Positions 49,642 through 59,724 are shown, counted from the stretch's first letter. The stretch: DNA of 64,000 bases from Gluconobacter kondonii (GCF_002723995.1 NZ_BEWP01000003.1:1-64000); one strand, 5' to 3'. The notes: a model not told the origin generated them from the letters alone. Program-made: numbers and translations.

Positions 49642-51686
49642 GCTAATGGGGCGTAACGGGGGACGGGGTTCGCGTCCAGCAGAACATCCCAGTGTTTCAG
49701 GATCAGTTCCAGTTTTCCCAGCACCCGGCGCGCATCCGTGCATTCGCGCTGCAACCGGCGCTCCTCGTCCAGTCCTTCATGCGATGGCTCTCCCGACACC
49801 AGCCGCGCCCCCGCGCACAGACGCAGCGCGCCCGCGGGTCCATCCAGCATCGGATGCGGCACTGGAACGGGCTGCCCCAGAACACAGAGCAGACTGCCCT
49901 CCCCTTCCATAACCCAAGGCGACAGATCCGCATTCAGCCAGCGGTGCAACCGTCGCGCGTCTTCCAGCGCAAGCGGCTGGCCGGGTGCATGAGGGTCCTC
50001 CACCAGAAACGACAGAATGGTCGGAACCGCGTCCCAGCGCCCGTCATCAAAAGGCGTGCCCATAGGCAGCATGGTCAGGACCGGACGGGCGCGCACCATG
50101 GCAACGGCCTCCGTCATAAACCGCGTCAGACGACTGCGAATGACCCGGTCGGGCAACGCAAACAGCGCATCCATTTCGGCAAGGGCCGCATACCAGCGCA
50201 GGGCCAGCCCGATATTGTGACCGTTATTGAGCGCCGAAGCATCCGCACCTTCCGGCCACTCATCGCGGTTGCCATAGGCCCGCAAGCCTTTCGGAAGTGA
50301 CAGGGACGGCAGACGATTGCGGATTTGAGGGGGGAGGAGAATGGCCCCGCAAAACGGTGGGCCGGTAAAAAACTTGGAGCCGGTAATCATGACGATGATC
50401 CCCCGCTCCACCCAGTCCGCCACCCGCGACGGACTCAACCGCGCCTGACAGACATCGATAACGACGCTGAGCTGATCGCCCAGCCCGGTACACAATTCCC
50501 AGACAAGATCCATGTCCGGCGCAGCAAGCCCGGTCTTGGACTGGTCCAGCCGGTGCAACAGCACATGCCGCCCCTCGGCCGCTTCGCGTCGCACAAGGGC
50601 CGCACATTGTGCATTGATCTCCGCGACAGGCCGCGCCGTGCCATCAGCCGCACGGATATCGACACCAATCAACCGCGTGTCCGGCGAAAACCCTTCGATC
50701 ACCTCGCCCTTGCCCACCAGCGTGGAGCACGCACTATCCGTCGCAAAATGCCGACCGCAAGCCGCCAGAGGCACCCCGCTGCCCGTTTCATCCGGGGCCA
50801 GAAGGATGGACGTCACCGGACGCTGCGTTCCCGCCGCTACAAGCGCCAGAACCGCCAATTCACAGTCTGTCCCGGACGCCGATAGCAGAACCGCATCTTC
50901 CGGCAGACCATAATGAGCGCCAATCGCCGCCCGGGCCCGGCGCACAACACCTTCCTGAACCAGATCCGGGTCCTGCTTGGCCAGCAGCGCACTCATCATG
51001 GCACGTCGAGCGGATTCAGCCCCCCCAAAACCGCGTTCGGACAGCGAAGACGCCGTCGATGACCCAAAAGTGATCGCCCAAGGCCGAGGACGATGAGAGC
51101 TGGAATACCGGTTCAGCCCGGTATGTGGATCGACAGCCAGCCGTGAATCCCCGCCCCCGCTCATCAGGCTCTCGGCGGGTGCCAGAACAGGCCACAACCG
51201 GGTCAGAACGCCTTGCAGACGCTCGGCTTCAGGCTGTGTGAACAGCGGCAGATCCGGCAGAAACGCGCTCAGCGTCTCCCAACTCCGCAACAGGGCAGGA
51301 ACATCGGGCACGTCGCCTGCGAAAACCGCAAGCCAGAATGGAAGCGGCGCGACATCGCCGGTATCCAGCGCATGAAACAGCGCCGCCACGCGCGCCGCGG
51401 CAAAGCTGGCCAGAAATGGATTGGCGCCGGGCTCCAGCAGTCGCATGAGTTCAATCGCATGGCGCAGGAAGGTCGGCGCAAGACGCGGCGCTTCAAGACA
51501 TAACCCACCCAGCTTGAGCGTCGCCGTGGACAGGCAGAAAGCCTGCCCCGGCACCAGTTCTCCTTCGATCCGGAACGGAAGCGGCAGTGACACATCCAGG
51601 ATCGGAACCAATCCGTCCGCAATCACCCGCAGATCGGGTCGCTCCAGAACATCCGTCAAAGAGCGTGTCAAAGTATCAGCCAGCAT
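49638..51686 (-). CDS. Large PLP-fold (aminotransferase class V-like) protein of unknown function
   Basis: A 682-residue protein. The first 185 or so residues match nothing I recognise: a helical, Leu- and Pro-rich domain without signal peptide. From about 190 to 560 the protein looks like fold-type I: TFGSSTASSLSERGFGGAES (207-226), SASGTDCELAVL (269-280), the PLP ring-binding Asp411 in VVIDVCQAR, and the likely Schiff-base Lys438 in ITGSKFFTGPPF. The last 120 residues continue with the C-terminal domain and a Trp-rich tail. It is coupled to the histidine phosphatase by a 4-bp overlap. A phosphorylated-substrate pathway is a guess from that pairing only. Confidence 0.7.
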   Translation of the reverse strand: MLADTLTRSLTDVLERPDLRVIADGLVPILDVSLPLPFRIEGELVPGQAFCLSTATLKLGGLCLEAPRLAPTFLRHAIELMRLLEPGANPFLASFAAARVAALFHALDTGDVAPLPFWLAVFAGDVPDVPALLRSWETLSAFLPDLPLFTQPEAERLQGVLTRLWPVLAPAESLMSGGGDSRLAVDPHTGLNRYSSSHRPRPWAITFGSSTASSLSERGFGGAESARRAMMSALLAKQDPDLVQEGVVRRARAAIGAHYGLPEDAVLLSASGTDCELAVLALVAAGTQRPVTSILLAPDETGSGVPLAACGRHFATDSACSTLVGKGEVIEGFSPDTRLIGVDIRAADGTARPVAEINAQCAALVRREAAEGRHVLLHRLDQSKTGLAAPDMDLVWELCTGLGDQLSVVIDVCQARLSPSRVADWVERGIIVMITGSKFFTGPPFCGAILLPPQIRNRLPSLSLPKGLRAYGNRDEWPEGADASALNNGHNIGLALRWYAALAEMDALFALPDRVIRSRLTRFMTEAVAMVRARPVLTMLPMGTPFDDGRWDAVPTILSFLVEDPHAPGQPLALEDARRLHRWLNADLSPWVMEGEGSLLCVLGQPVPVPHPMLDGPAGALRLCAGARLVSGEPSHEGLDEERRLQRECTDARRVLGKLELILKHWDVLLDANPVPRYAPLA

Positions 51687-51882
51687 GCCTGCCTCTCCTG
51701 CCTCCGCACGACTGTGGGATTAGCCCATCAGCCCGGCCAGCGCGAGAGGCGAAAGCCGTCTTCAAAATCATCCATATGATGTTACAGAGAATGTCGCAGC
51801 GTTATTTGCGCTGTTCCAACAACACTGTAAGATAAAATGACTCTGCAGGGGTCCAGACCCTGATTTTAACCAAGAGGTTCAA

Positions 51883-52938
51883 ATGCGGATTTTGCTGACA
51901 GGCGGTTGCGGCTTCATAGGATCGGCCGTTATACGCCATCTGATCCGAAACACGGACCACTCGGTCCTGAATGTTGACTGCATGACTTATGCAGCCTCGG
52001 AAGACACCGTCAGCGAAGTCGCAGACGATCCCCGCTACTCCCACGCCCGTGCGAATATTGTGAACGGCGTGGAAATGCAGCGCCTGTTCGAGGAATACCG
52101 CCCCGACGCCGTGATGCATCTTGCGGCCGAAAGCCATGTGGACCGCTCGATCGACGGTCCTGGTATTTTCATCCAGACAAACGTCGTCGGCACCTACTCC
52201 CTTCTCGAAGCGGCCCGCAAATACTGGAACACGCTGGGAGATGCCGAAAAGAAGGTCTTCCGCTTCCACCATATTTCCACTGACGAAGTCTTCGGCCATC
52301 TGGAACCGAACGATCCCCCGTTCACGGAAACCACACCCTACGATCCCCGCAGCCCGTATTCGGCTTCCAAAGCGTCGTCCGACCATCTGGTCCGCGCCTG
52401 GTTCCACACCTACGGCCTGCCAACCTTCGTGACCAACACCACCAACAATTACGGCATCTGGCATTTCCCGGAAAAGCTGATCCCGCTGGTCACGATCAAT
52501 GCGATCGAAGGCCGCGACCTTCCGGTTTATGGCAAGGGCGAAAACGTCCGTGACTGGCTGTTCGTCGAAGACCATGCCGAGGCTCTGGTCAAGGCGGTCG
52601 AAACCGGCAAACCGGGCGAAACCTATGCCATTGGTGCGCGCCAGCCCCGCACCAATCTTGAAGTCGTCAAGAAGATCTGCGCCGTCCTCGATGAGCTTCA
52701 GCCCGATCCGGCTGGCCCGCGCGAACGTCTGATCCGCTTCGTCACCGACCGCCCCGGCCATGATTTCCGCTACGAGATCGATCCGTCACACGCCGAGAAG
52801 GAACTCGACTGGAAAGCGACGCATGATTTCGAAAGCGGCATCCGCAAAACGGTGCAGTGGTATCTCGACAACCGCGCCTGGTGGGAAGGAATCCGCTCCA
52901 AGCGCTATACAGGCCAGAGACTGGGAGCCAGCAAATGA
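51883..52938 (+). CDS. rmlB: dTDP-glucose 4,6-dehydratase
   Basis: A 351-residue extended SDR enzyme of dTDP-rhamnose synthesis. It has the NAD-binding motif [16 protein letters not shown], the catalytic region [11 protein letters not shown] with Asp-Glu, and the [15 protein letters not shown] Tyr-x3-Lys dyad. It is first in rmlB-rmlA-rmlC-rmlD, and rmlA begins inside its stop codon (ATGA). The order and the adjacent glycosyltransferase point to a rhamnose-containing surface polysaccharide. Confidence 0.96.
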   Translation: MRILLTGGCGFIGSAVIRHLIRNTDHSVLNVDCMTYAASEDTVSEVADDPRYSHARANIVNGVEMQRLFEEYRPDAVMHLAAESHVDRSIDGPGIFIQTNVVGTYSLLEAARKYWNTLGDAEKKVFRFHHISTDEVFGHLEPNDPPFTETTPYDPRSPYSASKASSDHLVRAWFHTYGLPTFVTNTTNNYGIWHFPEKLIPLVTINAIEGRDLPVYGKGENVRDWLFVEDHAEALVKAVETGKPGETYAIGARQPRTNLEVVKKICAVLDELQPDPAGPRERLIRFVTDRPGHDFRYEIDPSHAEKELDWKATHDFESGIRKTVQWYLDNRAWWEGIRSKRYTGQRLGASK

Positions 52939-53825
52939 GCACCATCGAGACCAAGCCCATGAAGGGCATCATCCTCGCCGGCGGTTCGGGCACACGCCTG
53001 TATCCGATGACGATGGCATCCTCCAAGCAGTTGCTGCCGGTCTATGACAAGCCGATGATCTATTATCCCCTTTCCACGCTGATGCTGGCGGGAATCCGGG
53101 ACATCATGATCATCACCACGCCGCATGACATGCCGCAGTTCCAACGCCTGCTGGGCGACGGTTCGCAGTTCGGCGTCACCTTCGAATACCGCGTCCAGCC
53201 CACGCCGGACGGTCTGGCACAGGCGTTCCTGATCGCCGAAGACTGGATCCAGGGTTCACCCTGCGCGCTGGCGCTGGGCGACAACCTGATTTTCTCCGAA
53301 CATCTCGGCGTCCTGCTGCGCGCGGCCTCCAACCGCCCCGAAGGTGCAACCGTCTTCGCCTATCAGGTCCGCGATCCGGAGCGTTACGGCGTGGTCTCCT
53401 TCGACGAGAGCGGTATCGCTCTCAAGGTCGAGGAAAAACCGACCCACCCCGAATCTCACTGGGCCATCACGGGCCTTTATTTCTACGATCACCGCGTCGT
53501 GGATTTCGCCAAGAAGGTGAAGCCAAGCCCGCGTGGCGAACTGGAAATCACCGACCTCAACCGCATGTATCTCGAAGAGGGCACCCTTCAGGTGGACCGT
53601 CTGGGTCGCGGCTGCGCCTGGCTCGACGCCGGTATGCCTGACAGCCTGATGCAGGCTGGAACCTTCGTTCAGACCATTCAGTCCCGTCAGGGCATGCTGG
53701 TTGGCTCCCCTGCCGAGGTCGCTTTCCGCAACAAGTTCATCAACGCCGACCAGCTTCGTGATCACGCAAAGAAGATGGGCAAAACCGAACTCGGCCGCCT
53801 GCTTCTGGAACTGGCTGACAGCTGA
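52935..53825 (+). CDS. rmlA: Glucose-1-phosphate thymidylyltransferase
   Basis: A 296-residue nucleotidyltransferase making dTDP-glucose. The N-terminal signature is [18 protein letters not shown], followed by [21 protein letters not shown] and the [12 protein letters not shown] region. The ATG at 52935 overlaps the rmlB stop; a later ATG starting MKGIILAGG is the alternative. A terminator-like hairpin follows before rmlC, so the downstream pair may be less expressed. Confidence 0.96.
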   Translation: MSTIETKPMKGIILAGGSGTRLYPMTMASSKQLLPVYDKPMIYYPLSTLMLAGIRDIMIITTPHDMPQFQRLLGDGSQFGVTFEYRVQPTPDGLAQAFLIAEDWIQGSPCALALGDNLIFSEHLGVLLRAASNRPEGATVFAYQVRDPERYGVVSFDESGIALKVEEKPTHPESHWAITGLYFYDHRVVDFAKKVKPSPRGELEITDLNRMYLEEGTLQVDRLGRGCAWLDAGMPDSLMQAGTFVQTIQSRQGMLVGSPAEVAFRNKFINADQLRDHAKKMGKTELGRLLLELADS

Positions 53826-53837
53826 TTTTGTTTTCAG

Positions 53838-53878
53838 GGTTCCGGTCTGCTGAAATACGCAACCGGAACCATTTTTTT
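53838..53878 (+). terminator. Hairpin and T-run between rmlA and rmlC
   Basis: GGTTCCGGT and ACCGGAACC pair over 9 bp across a 15-nt loop, followed by seven T's. It sits inside a pathway operon, so partial termination is likely. Confidence 0.65.
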
Positions 53879-53907
53879 ATAAGAAATTTTCACGGCAGGA
53901 TTTCAGC

Positions 53908-54471
53908 ATGAAGGTCGAACGTCTTTCCATTCCAGAGGTCATTCTCGTTACGCCTCCCCGTTTTGGTGACAATCGCGGCTTCTTCTCCGAGACCTATAAT
54001 GTTGATCGTATGAACGACGCTGGCATTACCCTGCCCTTCGTTCAGGACAATCAGAGCCTGTCGCGCCAGAAAGGCGTCGTCCGCGGCCTGCACTGCCAGT
54101 TGGCCCCCTACGAACAGGGCAAGCTGGTGCGCGTCACACGCGGTGCGATCTGGGACGTTGCTGTCGATGCCCGCACGGGATCGCCGACCTATGGCAAATG
54201 GGTGGGTGCCGAACTGTCCGCCGAAAACTGGTCGCAGCTCTGGGTGCCGCCGGGCTTCCTGCACGGCTTTGTCACGCTCGAGGAAAATACCGAAGTCCAG
54301 TACAAATGCACCTCGCTCTACAGCAAGGTCTCCGAACGCGCGGTCATCTGGAACTGCCCGGAACTGAAGATCGACTGGCCCGTTTCCGAAGCTGATGCCG
54401 TCCTGTCCGACAAGGATCTGGTCGCACCGCATTTCTCGGAATCCAAAGGCTGGTTCCAGTACGAAAAGTGA
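53908..54471 (+). CDS. rmlC: dTDP-4-dehydrorhamnose 3,5-epimerase
   Basis: A 187-residue cupin enzyme. The conserved region QDNQSLSRQKGVVRGLHCQ holds the catalytic His, and the WVPPGFLHGFVTLEENTEVQYKC stretch is typical. It is the third step of dTDP-rhamnose synthesis. rmlD begins at its 3' end (GTGA or the ATG 3 bp on), so the two are coupled. Confidence 0.95.
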   Translation: MKVERLSIPEVILVTPPRFGDNRGFFSETYNVDRMNDAGITLPFVQDNQSLSRQKGVVRGLHCQLAPYEQGKLVRVTRGAIWDVAVDARTGSPTYGKWVGAELSAENWSQLWVPPGFLHGFVTLEENTEVQYKCTSLYSKVSERAVIWNCPELKIDWPVSEADAVLSDKDLVAPHFSESKGWFQYEK

Positions 54472-54473
54472 GC

Positions 54474-55370
54474 ATGACCATGCCCGGCACAGGTCCCATT
54501 CTCGTCACAGGTGGCAACGGTCAGCTTGCAACCTCCCTCCAAAATCTCGGAGATGAACGTATCATCCGGGTTGGACGGCCGGAATTCGATTTCGACCATC
54601 CGGAAACGATCGCCACCATCGTCGAAAAATACAAACCATCGGTCGTCGTGAACGCGGCCGCCTGGACAGCCGTCGATCTGGCGGAAACAGAAAAAGACGG
54701 AGCCGAACGCGCGAACAATTCCGGTCCCGCAGCGCTCGCTGCGGCCTGCGCACAGGCGGATATTCCGTTCATCCACGTCTCAACAGACTATGTCTTCTCC
54801 GGCGACAAAGGCACGCCTTACACCGAAGACGACGCCACCTCTCCCGAGACCGTCTATGGCAGCACAAAGGCGGAAGGCGAACAGGCCGTCCTGAGTGCCA
54901 ATATCAAGAGCATCATCCTGCGCACGTCATGGGTCTATTCCGCCCATGGCAAAAACTTCGTCCGCACCATGATCAATGTGGGTGCCAAAAACCCCGTGCT
55001 CAAGGTCGTAGGAGACCAGAGCGGCAATCCGACCAGTTCAGACGATCTGGCAGAGGCTATTCTCGCCATCATTGCCCTGATCGGGCGCGATGGCTGGAAA
55101 CCGCAATACAGGGGCATTTTCCATGCCAGCGGCTCCGGCGAAACCACATGGTACGGTCTTGCCGTCGCCGCTCTGGAAGAAGCCGCAAAGCATGGCCAGA
55201 CCATGCCGCAGGTCAACGCAATCCGCACCGAGGACTGGCCCACTCCGGCCAAACGTCCGCAGGACTCCCGGATGGACAATTCAAAGCTCCATCGCGTTTT
55301 CGGCTTAAAGATGCCAGAGTGGCGCCACAGCGTGACGCGTATTGTTCACAAGCTGTTTTCTGAAGCCTGA
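54474..55370 (+). CDS. rmlD: dTDP-4-dehydrorhamnose reductase
   Basis: A 298-residue SDR enzyme completing dTDP-L-rhamnose with NAD(P)H. It has the TGGNGQLATSL nucleotide motif, the VVNAAAWTAVDLAE motif typical of RmlD and the catalytic VYGSTKAEGEQAV. The ATG at 54474 is preferred over an overlapping GTG at 54468. A strong hairpin (55377-55403) follows the stop. Confidence 0.95.
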   Translation: MTMPGTGPILVTGGNGQLATSLQNLGDERIIRVGRPEFDFDHPETIATIVEKYKPSVVVNAAAWTAVDLAETEKDGAERANNSGPAALAAACAQADIPFIHVSTDYVFSGDKGTPYTEDDATSPETVYGSTKAEGEQAVLSANIKSIILRTSWVYSAHGKNFVRTMINVGAKNPVLKVVGDQSGNPTSSDDLAEAILAIIALIGRDGWKPQYRGIFHASGSGETTWYGLAVAALEEAAKHGQTMPQVNAIRTEDWPTPAKRPQDSRMDNSKLHRVFGLKMPEWRHSVTRIVHKLFSEA

Positions 55371-55376
55371 CCGGCT

Positions 55377-55403
55377 GTTGCCCTCTCCCGGCGGGAGGGC
55401 AAC
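55377..55403 (+). terminator. Hairpin after rmlD
   Basis: GTTGCCCTC and GAGGGCAAC form a 9-bp perfect stem with a 9-nt loop, lacking a T-run. It may protect the 3' end or cause weak termination before the glycosyltransferase gene. Confidence 0.5.
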
Positions 55404-55481
55404 CGACTGTCTCTCTCCTTGGCGTTGCGTTTGAATGATTCCCTTTCTCCGTCTTTCGGCCTTAAGCCCGGGTGCCGAAAT

Positions 55482-56420
55482 ATGACACAGAAAAGGACAG
55501 AACCTTCCAGCCAGGTCGCCATTCTCCTGTCACTGTATAATGGAGAAGCCTATCTCGATGCGCAGCTCACGAGCATCCTGGCCCAAACACACCCAGACTG
55601 GACACTATACTGGCGAGACGACGCTTCCTCTGATTTCTCAAGAAGCCGGATGCAGGCTTTTGCCCAAGGCCCCGGACAGGGAAGATGTATCGAGATTACC
55701 AGCCGTCAGGAACGTCTCGGCGTTGCGGGCTCCTATGCCCATCTGCTCGATGTCGTCCCGTCCACACCCTATGTCGCTTTCGCCGATCAGGACGACATCT
55801 GGGAGCCACAAAAGCTGGAATGGGCGCTAGACACCGTCGCACGCTGCCCATCCCACAAGCCGACGCTATATTGTGCCCGGCAATACCTGACGAACGCAGA
55901 TCTCGTAATTTTTCAGGAATCTGCTCCCCTTCGCCGCAAACCCAATTTTCCCACGGCCCTGACGCAGAACATCGCAACTGGCCACACAGTGCTACTGAAT
56001 GCAGCAACACACACCCTCCTGCGCAACAATCCGCCACCCCCTTCCATCCTACATGACTGGTGGGCCTATCTCCTGACGGCCGCAGCGGGAGGGGAGGTCA
56101 TTTTCGACAGCCGCTGCGTCAGCTATTATCGCCAGCACGCGCACAACACCATCGGTGCAACCGACTCTTTCATCAAACGCGGTTGGGCGGCCTGCCGCCG
56201 TGGACCAAAAGTCTTCATGACGATCTTCCGCTCCAACGTGACGCATCTTCTGAACCAGCCGGAAAACCTGTCCCCCCCAGCCCTGCGCCTGCTTAAGGCC
56301 ATCGCCGCGGCTCGGACGTTCCCCGCCCGGCTCCGTACCCTTTTCAGATACTCGTCCCTCCGACGACAGCGCTTCTCCGAAACTGTAGTTTTTCGGCTCT
56401 GGTTCCTGTTCTCACGTTAG
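55482..56420 (+). CDS. Glycosyltransferase family 2 (rhamnosyltransferase-like)
   Basis: A 312-residue GT-A-fold enzyme. The donor-binding start is VAILLSLYNGEAYLDAQLTSILAQTH; WRDDASSD and FADQDDIWEPQKLEWAL hold the DxD and acceptor-base motifs as in dTDP-rhamnosyl transferases such as RfbN/WbbL-like proteins. A basic C-terminal region with hydrophobic stretches may bind the membrane. It directly follows rmlD, which suits a rhamnosyltransferase. The start at 55482 is the first Met before homology; an earlier TTG at 55419 is possible. Confidence 0.85.
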   Translation: MTQKRTEPSSQVAILLSLYNGEAYLDAQLTSILAQTHPDWTLYWRDDASSDFSRSRMQAFAQGPGQGRCIEITSRQERLGVAGSYAHLLDVVPSTPYVAFADQDDIWEPQKLEWALDTVARCPSHKPTLYCARQYLTNADLVIFQESAPLRRKPNFPTALTQNIATGHTVLLNAATHTLLRNNPPPPSILHDWWAYLLTAAAGGEVIFDSRCVSYYRQHAHNTIGATDSFIKRGWAACRRGPKVFMTIFRSNVTHLLNQPENLSPPALRLLKAIAAARTFPARLRTLFRYSSLRRQRFSETVVFRLWFLFSR

Positions 56421-56520
56421 ATGTCTATTTCCGAAATGTAATGGCGCGTACCTTCGCATGAATAATAAATTCTGATAATAAAACAAAATAATTATAATTT
56501 ACATATGGAATATTTTGCTT

Positions 56521-57423
56521 TTACTTACACCCAGGAAATAATCTTTTTACTTCTTTCATTATCCCATAACAAGGTGTATACTTATAAACTGTAGGCCTAG
56601 ATATGGGATAAAGACCAAATCCAGCCAAAAATTTAGCGCTTGAAACACTTCCATAGCAATCAAAGTCCAAAATTTTTCCCATTGAAGAAGCCAATTTCAT
56701 ACATTCCCACAGCAATAATGAATTTGCTCCTGCATAAGAAAAATTTGTATCTCTTGCTGATTGCCAGAAGTACATAATATTTTCTCCCCATATTACAATT
56801 GATGCTGCAACCGGAATATGTCCTTTATACGCGACAACCGTTACCAATTGATCTCTAAGCAGACATTGCCTACAAATTTCTTCCAATAATTTATAATTAT
56901 GTGTGCTTTCCTCATTTCTTTGTTTTTTTGACAAATAAAAGAAGGAATCTATTGAGTTCTCAATTCGAATTTCCAACAATTTACCAGTAGTTCGAATTAA
57001 ATTTCGAGTTTTTTGATCGAGATTATTCCACACATCTTCTAAATCAACATTAAAATCATATTGAAATGTAGATTGATTGGATATGTTAAATCCCTCTAAT
57101 TCGAATGCGAAAAGAGTTTCATCGTGAGGATCAAATGACAATCTAAAATTACTATAGTTCGGTATATTTTGAACCACCCCTTCCACCAGACGTCGTATGT
57201 TCTGTCCTTTTTTAAAGGGCTTTGACTCTGGAATATCGAACTGGGGAGAGAGAGTTCTTGTATATGGAGGCATCGAAATACTTGTCATGCCCAGATTTTT
57301 TATTTTGTATATTGGAAGTTTTATATTTAATTTATTGCTATGAGTATAATTTATAAACTCTATTTTTCCTTCCGTTACACAATCAAGCCACCATTCCTCC
57401 ATGAAAATACTGTTCTTTTTCAT
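56521..57423 (-). CDS. FemAB/GNAT-like acyltransferase in an AT-rich insert
   Basis: A 300-residue protein with two GNAT-like halves. The second half is most family-like: VAYKGHIPVAASIVIWGENIMYFWQSARD, then LLLWECMKLASSMGKILDFDCYG and FLAGFGLYP, the pattern of FemAB-related or BioF2-like acyltransferases that modify peptidoglycan, polysaccharides or amino acids. Codon use is markedly AT-rich (AAT, ATA, TTT, AAA), unlike all neighbours. AGGACA precedes the ATG at 57423; an alternative ATG at 57444 is possible. It lies opposite the glycosyltransferase. Confidence 0.75.
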   Translation of the reverse strand: MKKNSIFMEEWWLDCVTEGKIEFINYTHSNKLNIKLPIYKIKNLGMTSISMPPYTRTLSPQFDIPESKPFKKGQNIRRLVEGVVQNIPNYSNFRLSFDPHDETLFAFELEGFNISNQSTFQYDFNVDLEDVWNNLDQKTRNLIRTTGKLLEIRIENSIDSFFYLSKKQRNEESTHNYKLLEEICRQCLLRDQLVTVVAYKGHIPVAASIVIWGENIMYFWQSARDTNFSYAGANSLLLWECMKLASSMGKILDFDCYGSVSSAKFLAGFGLYPISRPTVYKYTPCYGIMKEVKRLFPGCK

Positions 57424-57641
57424 TGTCCTGTTCCCGAAATGCATTATTCATCGTCTCTAGATATTGGTACACAACTCTAAACAAATTGTAGTGTGATAAT
57501 TTTCATACTTTTCGTTAAAAATTAGTTATTATAATTTCTATACTGTCTATTCAATATTTTCCAGAGTGGGTTTTGAGAAAATGGCTGCAGACGGCCCCGT
57601 CCGCTCATCTGCCAGCCGATACGATTTCTATTTTATTAATC

Positions 57642-58085
57642 TCAGACCTTTAACTTCAAATACTGACGGATGATTTCCATAAACGCACCATCCTGCTCCA
57701 AGCTGAACGGTCGCGCCGCATCGTAATCATAGACCGTCCCCGCCGGGCGCGTGGCCTTTTCAGGATCTTCGGACGCATAGCGCGGCACGATATGGGTATG
57801 CAGGGACGGTGCCAGATTACACCAGGTCTCGTAATTGATCCGCACTGCGTCAGTGACCGCCAGCAACGCATCCCCGACCGCCGCCATATCGGCCAGATAC
57901 TGCGCCCGCGCCTCGCCGTGCAGGTCATTGATCGTCGGCACGACCGGATCAGCCAGAAGCTGGCAGTATCCCGGCAAAGGCTGCGTCCCCCCGATCACCA
58001 GCCAGCCCGATTTCATCCGCCCGATAACAGAAGGGTTGCTGCCACGTCGTGCGGCAGCAACCCTCTGTGCGATAACATCCGTCAT
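57642..58085 (-). CDS. HIT family protein
   Basis: A 147-residue protein of the histidine-triad superfamily. The active-site region LAPSLHTHIVPRY shows H-x-H-x(4), a shortened form of HxHxHxx, so hydrolase activity on nucleotide phosphates is plausible but not assured. The upstream region GWLVIGGTQPLPGYCQLLADPVV is typical of HIT proteins. GAAGGGGAA precedes the ATG at 58085. It follows the MFS transporter on the same strand by 35 bp and may be co-transcribed. Confidence 0.83.
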   Translation of the reverse strand: MTDVIAQRVAAARRGSNPSVIGRMKSGWLVIGGTQPLPGYCQLLADPVVPTINDLHGEARAQYLADMAAVGDALLAVTDAVRINYETWCNLAPSLHTHIVPRYASEDPEKATRPAGTVYDYDAARPFSLEQDGAFMEIIRQYLKLKV

Positions 58086-58120
58086 GGTCGGTTCCCCTTC
58101 TGCGTGAAGGGGAAAGCGTA

Positions 58121-59605
58121 TCATGCAGCGGCTTCGACGTCCTCGTCTTCGCTCTGCACGATCCGCGTATTCCCGCGCGTGGGGCGAAAGCGCTTTTCAA
58201 CCAGCGCCTCTTCAATATCTTCAAGCGAAGCCCCGGCCGTTTCCGGCACGAAGAAGAACACGAAGACTACGGAAGCAATATTGACGAACGCATAGAACCA
58301 CATCGTCCAGCTCAGCCCGATGGCTTCGGCCATGCTCAGCGCCGTGCTGGTCACCAGAAGATCAGCCCCCCACAGCGTCGCGGCATGAAGCGATGTCGCC
58401 TGTCCACGCATCGAGAGCGGGAACATTTCCGCCCCCAGCAGCCAGCCACACACCTGGATACCGCCGGAATTGAACATCATGAACAGCAGCAGGAACACCA
58501 CGATCAGATAAGCCCCCGTGCTGCCCGGAGCCGGATGGCTCAGGAACATCACGCCAAGCCCGACGAGCGACAGCGCAGCCCCCGGCCCCATGATGAGCAT
58601 CAGGCGACGACGGCCGATCCGGTCCACGAACATGCAGCCCAGAAATGTCATGATGCAGTAAATCACCGCCACACCCAGCGACGCCAGAAGGGCGGAAGAC
58701 GTGCCGAAACCCGCATCATTCAGGAAGGTCGGGGTATAGTAGATCATCATCTCCAGCCCGCCGCATTGCGTAAAGAACGCAACACCAAGGGCGGCGACAA
58801 GCGCAGGACGCACCCACGGCTGGAACAGACCGCGCCAACCCCGGTTCTGCGGCTCGATCCCTTCCGCATTTTCGCGAATGGTCTGGACTTCCCGGCGGAT
58901 GGCCCGCTTGGTCGTGCGGATGCGCCCAAGCTGAATGATGGCACTCTTCATGCCTTCATTTTCAGCCACCCAGCGTGGGCTCTTGGGCATGAAGAACATG
59001 GAAACGAACACGATCGCCGCCGGAATGGCCGCAATACCCACCATCGGGCGCCAGCCCCAGGCCACACGCTGGGTAAAGCCGATGATGTTGGCAATCAGAA
59101 TGCCCAGACCGATCGCCACATTAAACAGCGTCACCAGCGTGCCGCGACGTTCCTGCGGCGCCAGTTCGGAAATATACATCGGCACGACCTGCGTCGAACC
59201 GCCAACCGCCAGCCCCAGCACAAACCGTGCCGCAATCAGGCTCCAGACATCCGGCGCTAGCGAGCAGGCCGTCGCCCCCGCCACAAACACGCCGCTGACC
59301 AAACAGGTGGTGTTCCGCCGTCCGAACTTCTCCGACAGACTTCCTGCACCAAAGGCCCCGAAAATCGCCCCCAGAAGGATCGCGGACGCCACCCATTCCT
59401 TCATGGTGGCATTCAGATGGAAATCATCCCCGATCAGAGGCAGCGTTCCCGAGATGATGCCGGTGTCATAACCATACAGACCACCGCAGATCGCAGCGAC
59501 TACAGCCGCCAGAATCAGCATCAGCTTGGCATTGGGAGAAACTTCGATGGACGCGGGATCAATATGCTCCCGTCCGGTTCGGACTGTTTTCGTATCGTTT
59601 TCCAT
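58121..59605 (-). CDS. MFS sugar transporter (sugar porter family)
   Basis: A 494-residue protein with 12 predicted membrane helices and the sugar-porter signatures: GYDTGIISG near the N-terminus, ARFVLGLAVGGSTQVVPMYISELAPQERRG, MPKSPRW before the central loop, GRRRLM and VPETAG near the C-terminus. It carries sugars with protons into the cytoplasm, as XylE or GalP do; substrate unknown. The ATG at 59605 is used; an upstream TTG at 59674 would add 23 non-conserved residues. No clear ribosome site precedes the ATG. Confidence 0.92.
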   Translation of the reverse strand: MENDTKTVRTGREHIDPASIEVSPNAKLMLILAAVVAAICGGLYGYDTGIISGTLPLIGDDFHLNATMKEWVASAILLGAIFGAFGAGSLSEKFGRRNTTCLVSGVFVAGATACSLAPDVWSLIAARFVLGLAVGGSTQVVPMYISELAPQERRGTLVTLFNVAIGLGILIANIIGFTQRVAWGWRPMVGIAAIPAAIVFVSMFFMPKSPRWVAENEGMKSAIIQLGRIRTTKRAIRREVQTIRENAEGIEPQNRGWRGLFQPWVRPALVAALGVAFFTQCGGLEMMIYYTPTFLNDAGFGTSSALLASLGVAVIYCIMTFLGCMFVDRIGRRRLMLIMGPGAALSLVGLGVMFLSHPAPGSTGAYLIVVFLLLFMMFNSGGIQVCGWLLGAEMFPLSMRGQATSLHAATLWGADLLVTSTALSMAEAIGLSWTMWFYAFVNIASVVFVFFFVPETAGASLEDIEEALVEKRFRPTRGNTRIVQSEDEDVEAAA

Positions 59606-59724
59606 AGGAGGATAACATATCACGAAACGATTGGTTTTTCGGGTTCGGCGGAAAACAGCCGAAAATACACTCAAAATACGTTCAGGATTGACTATCGTCC
59701 CACAAAACCGTCAGGATACGCATT

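Noticed and set aside
49692-50300. A 202-codon plus-strand frame opposite the PLP-fold gene
   Set aside because: Antisense shadow with Arg/Gln/His-rich translation, no ribosome site and no known motif.
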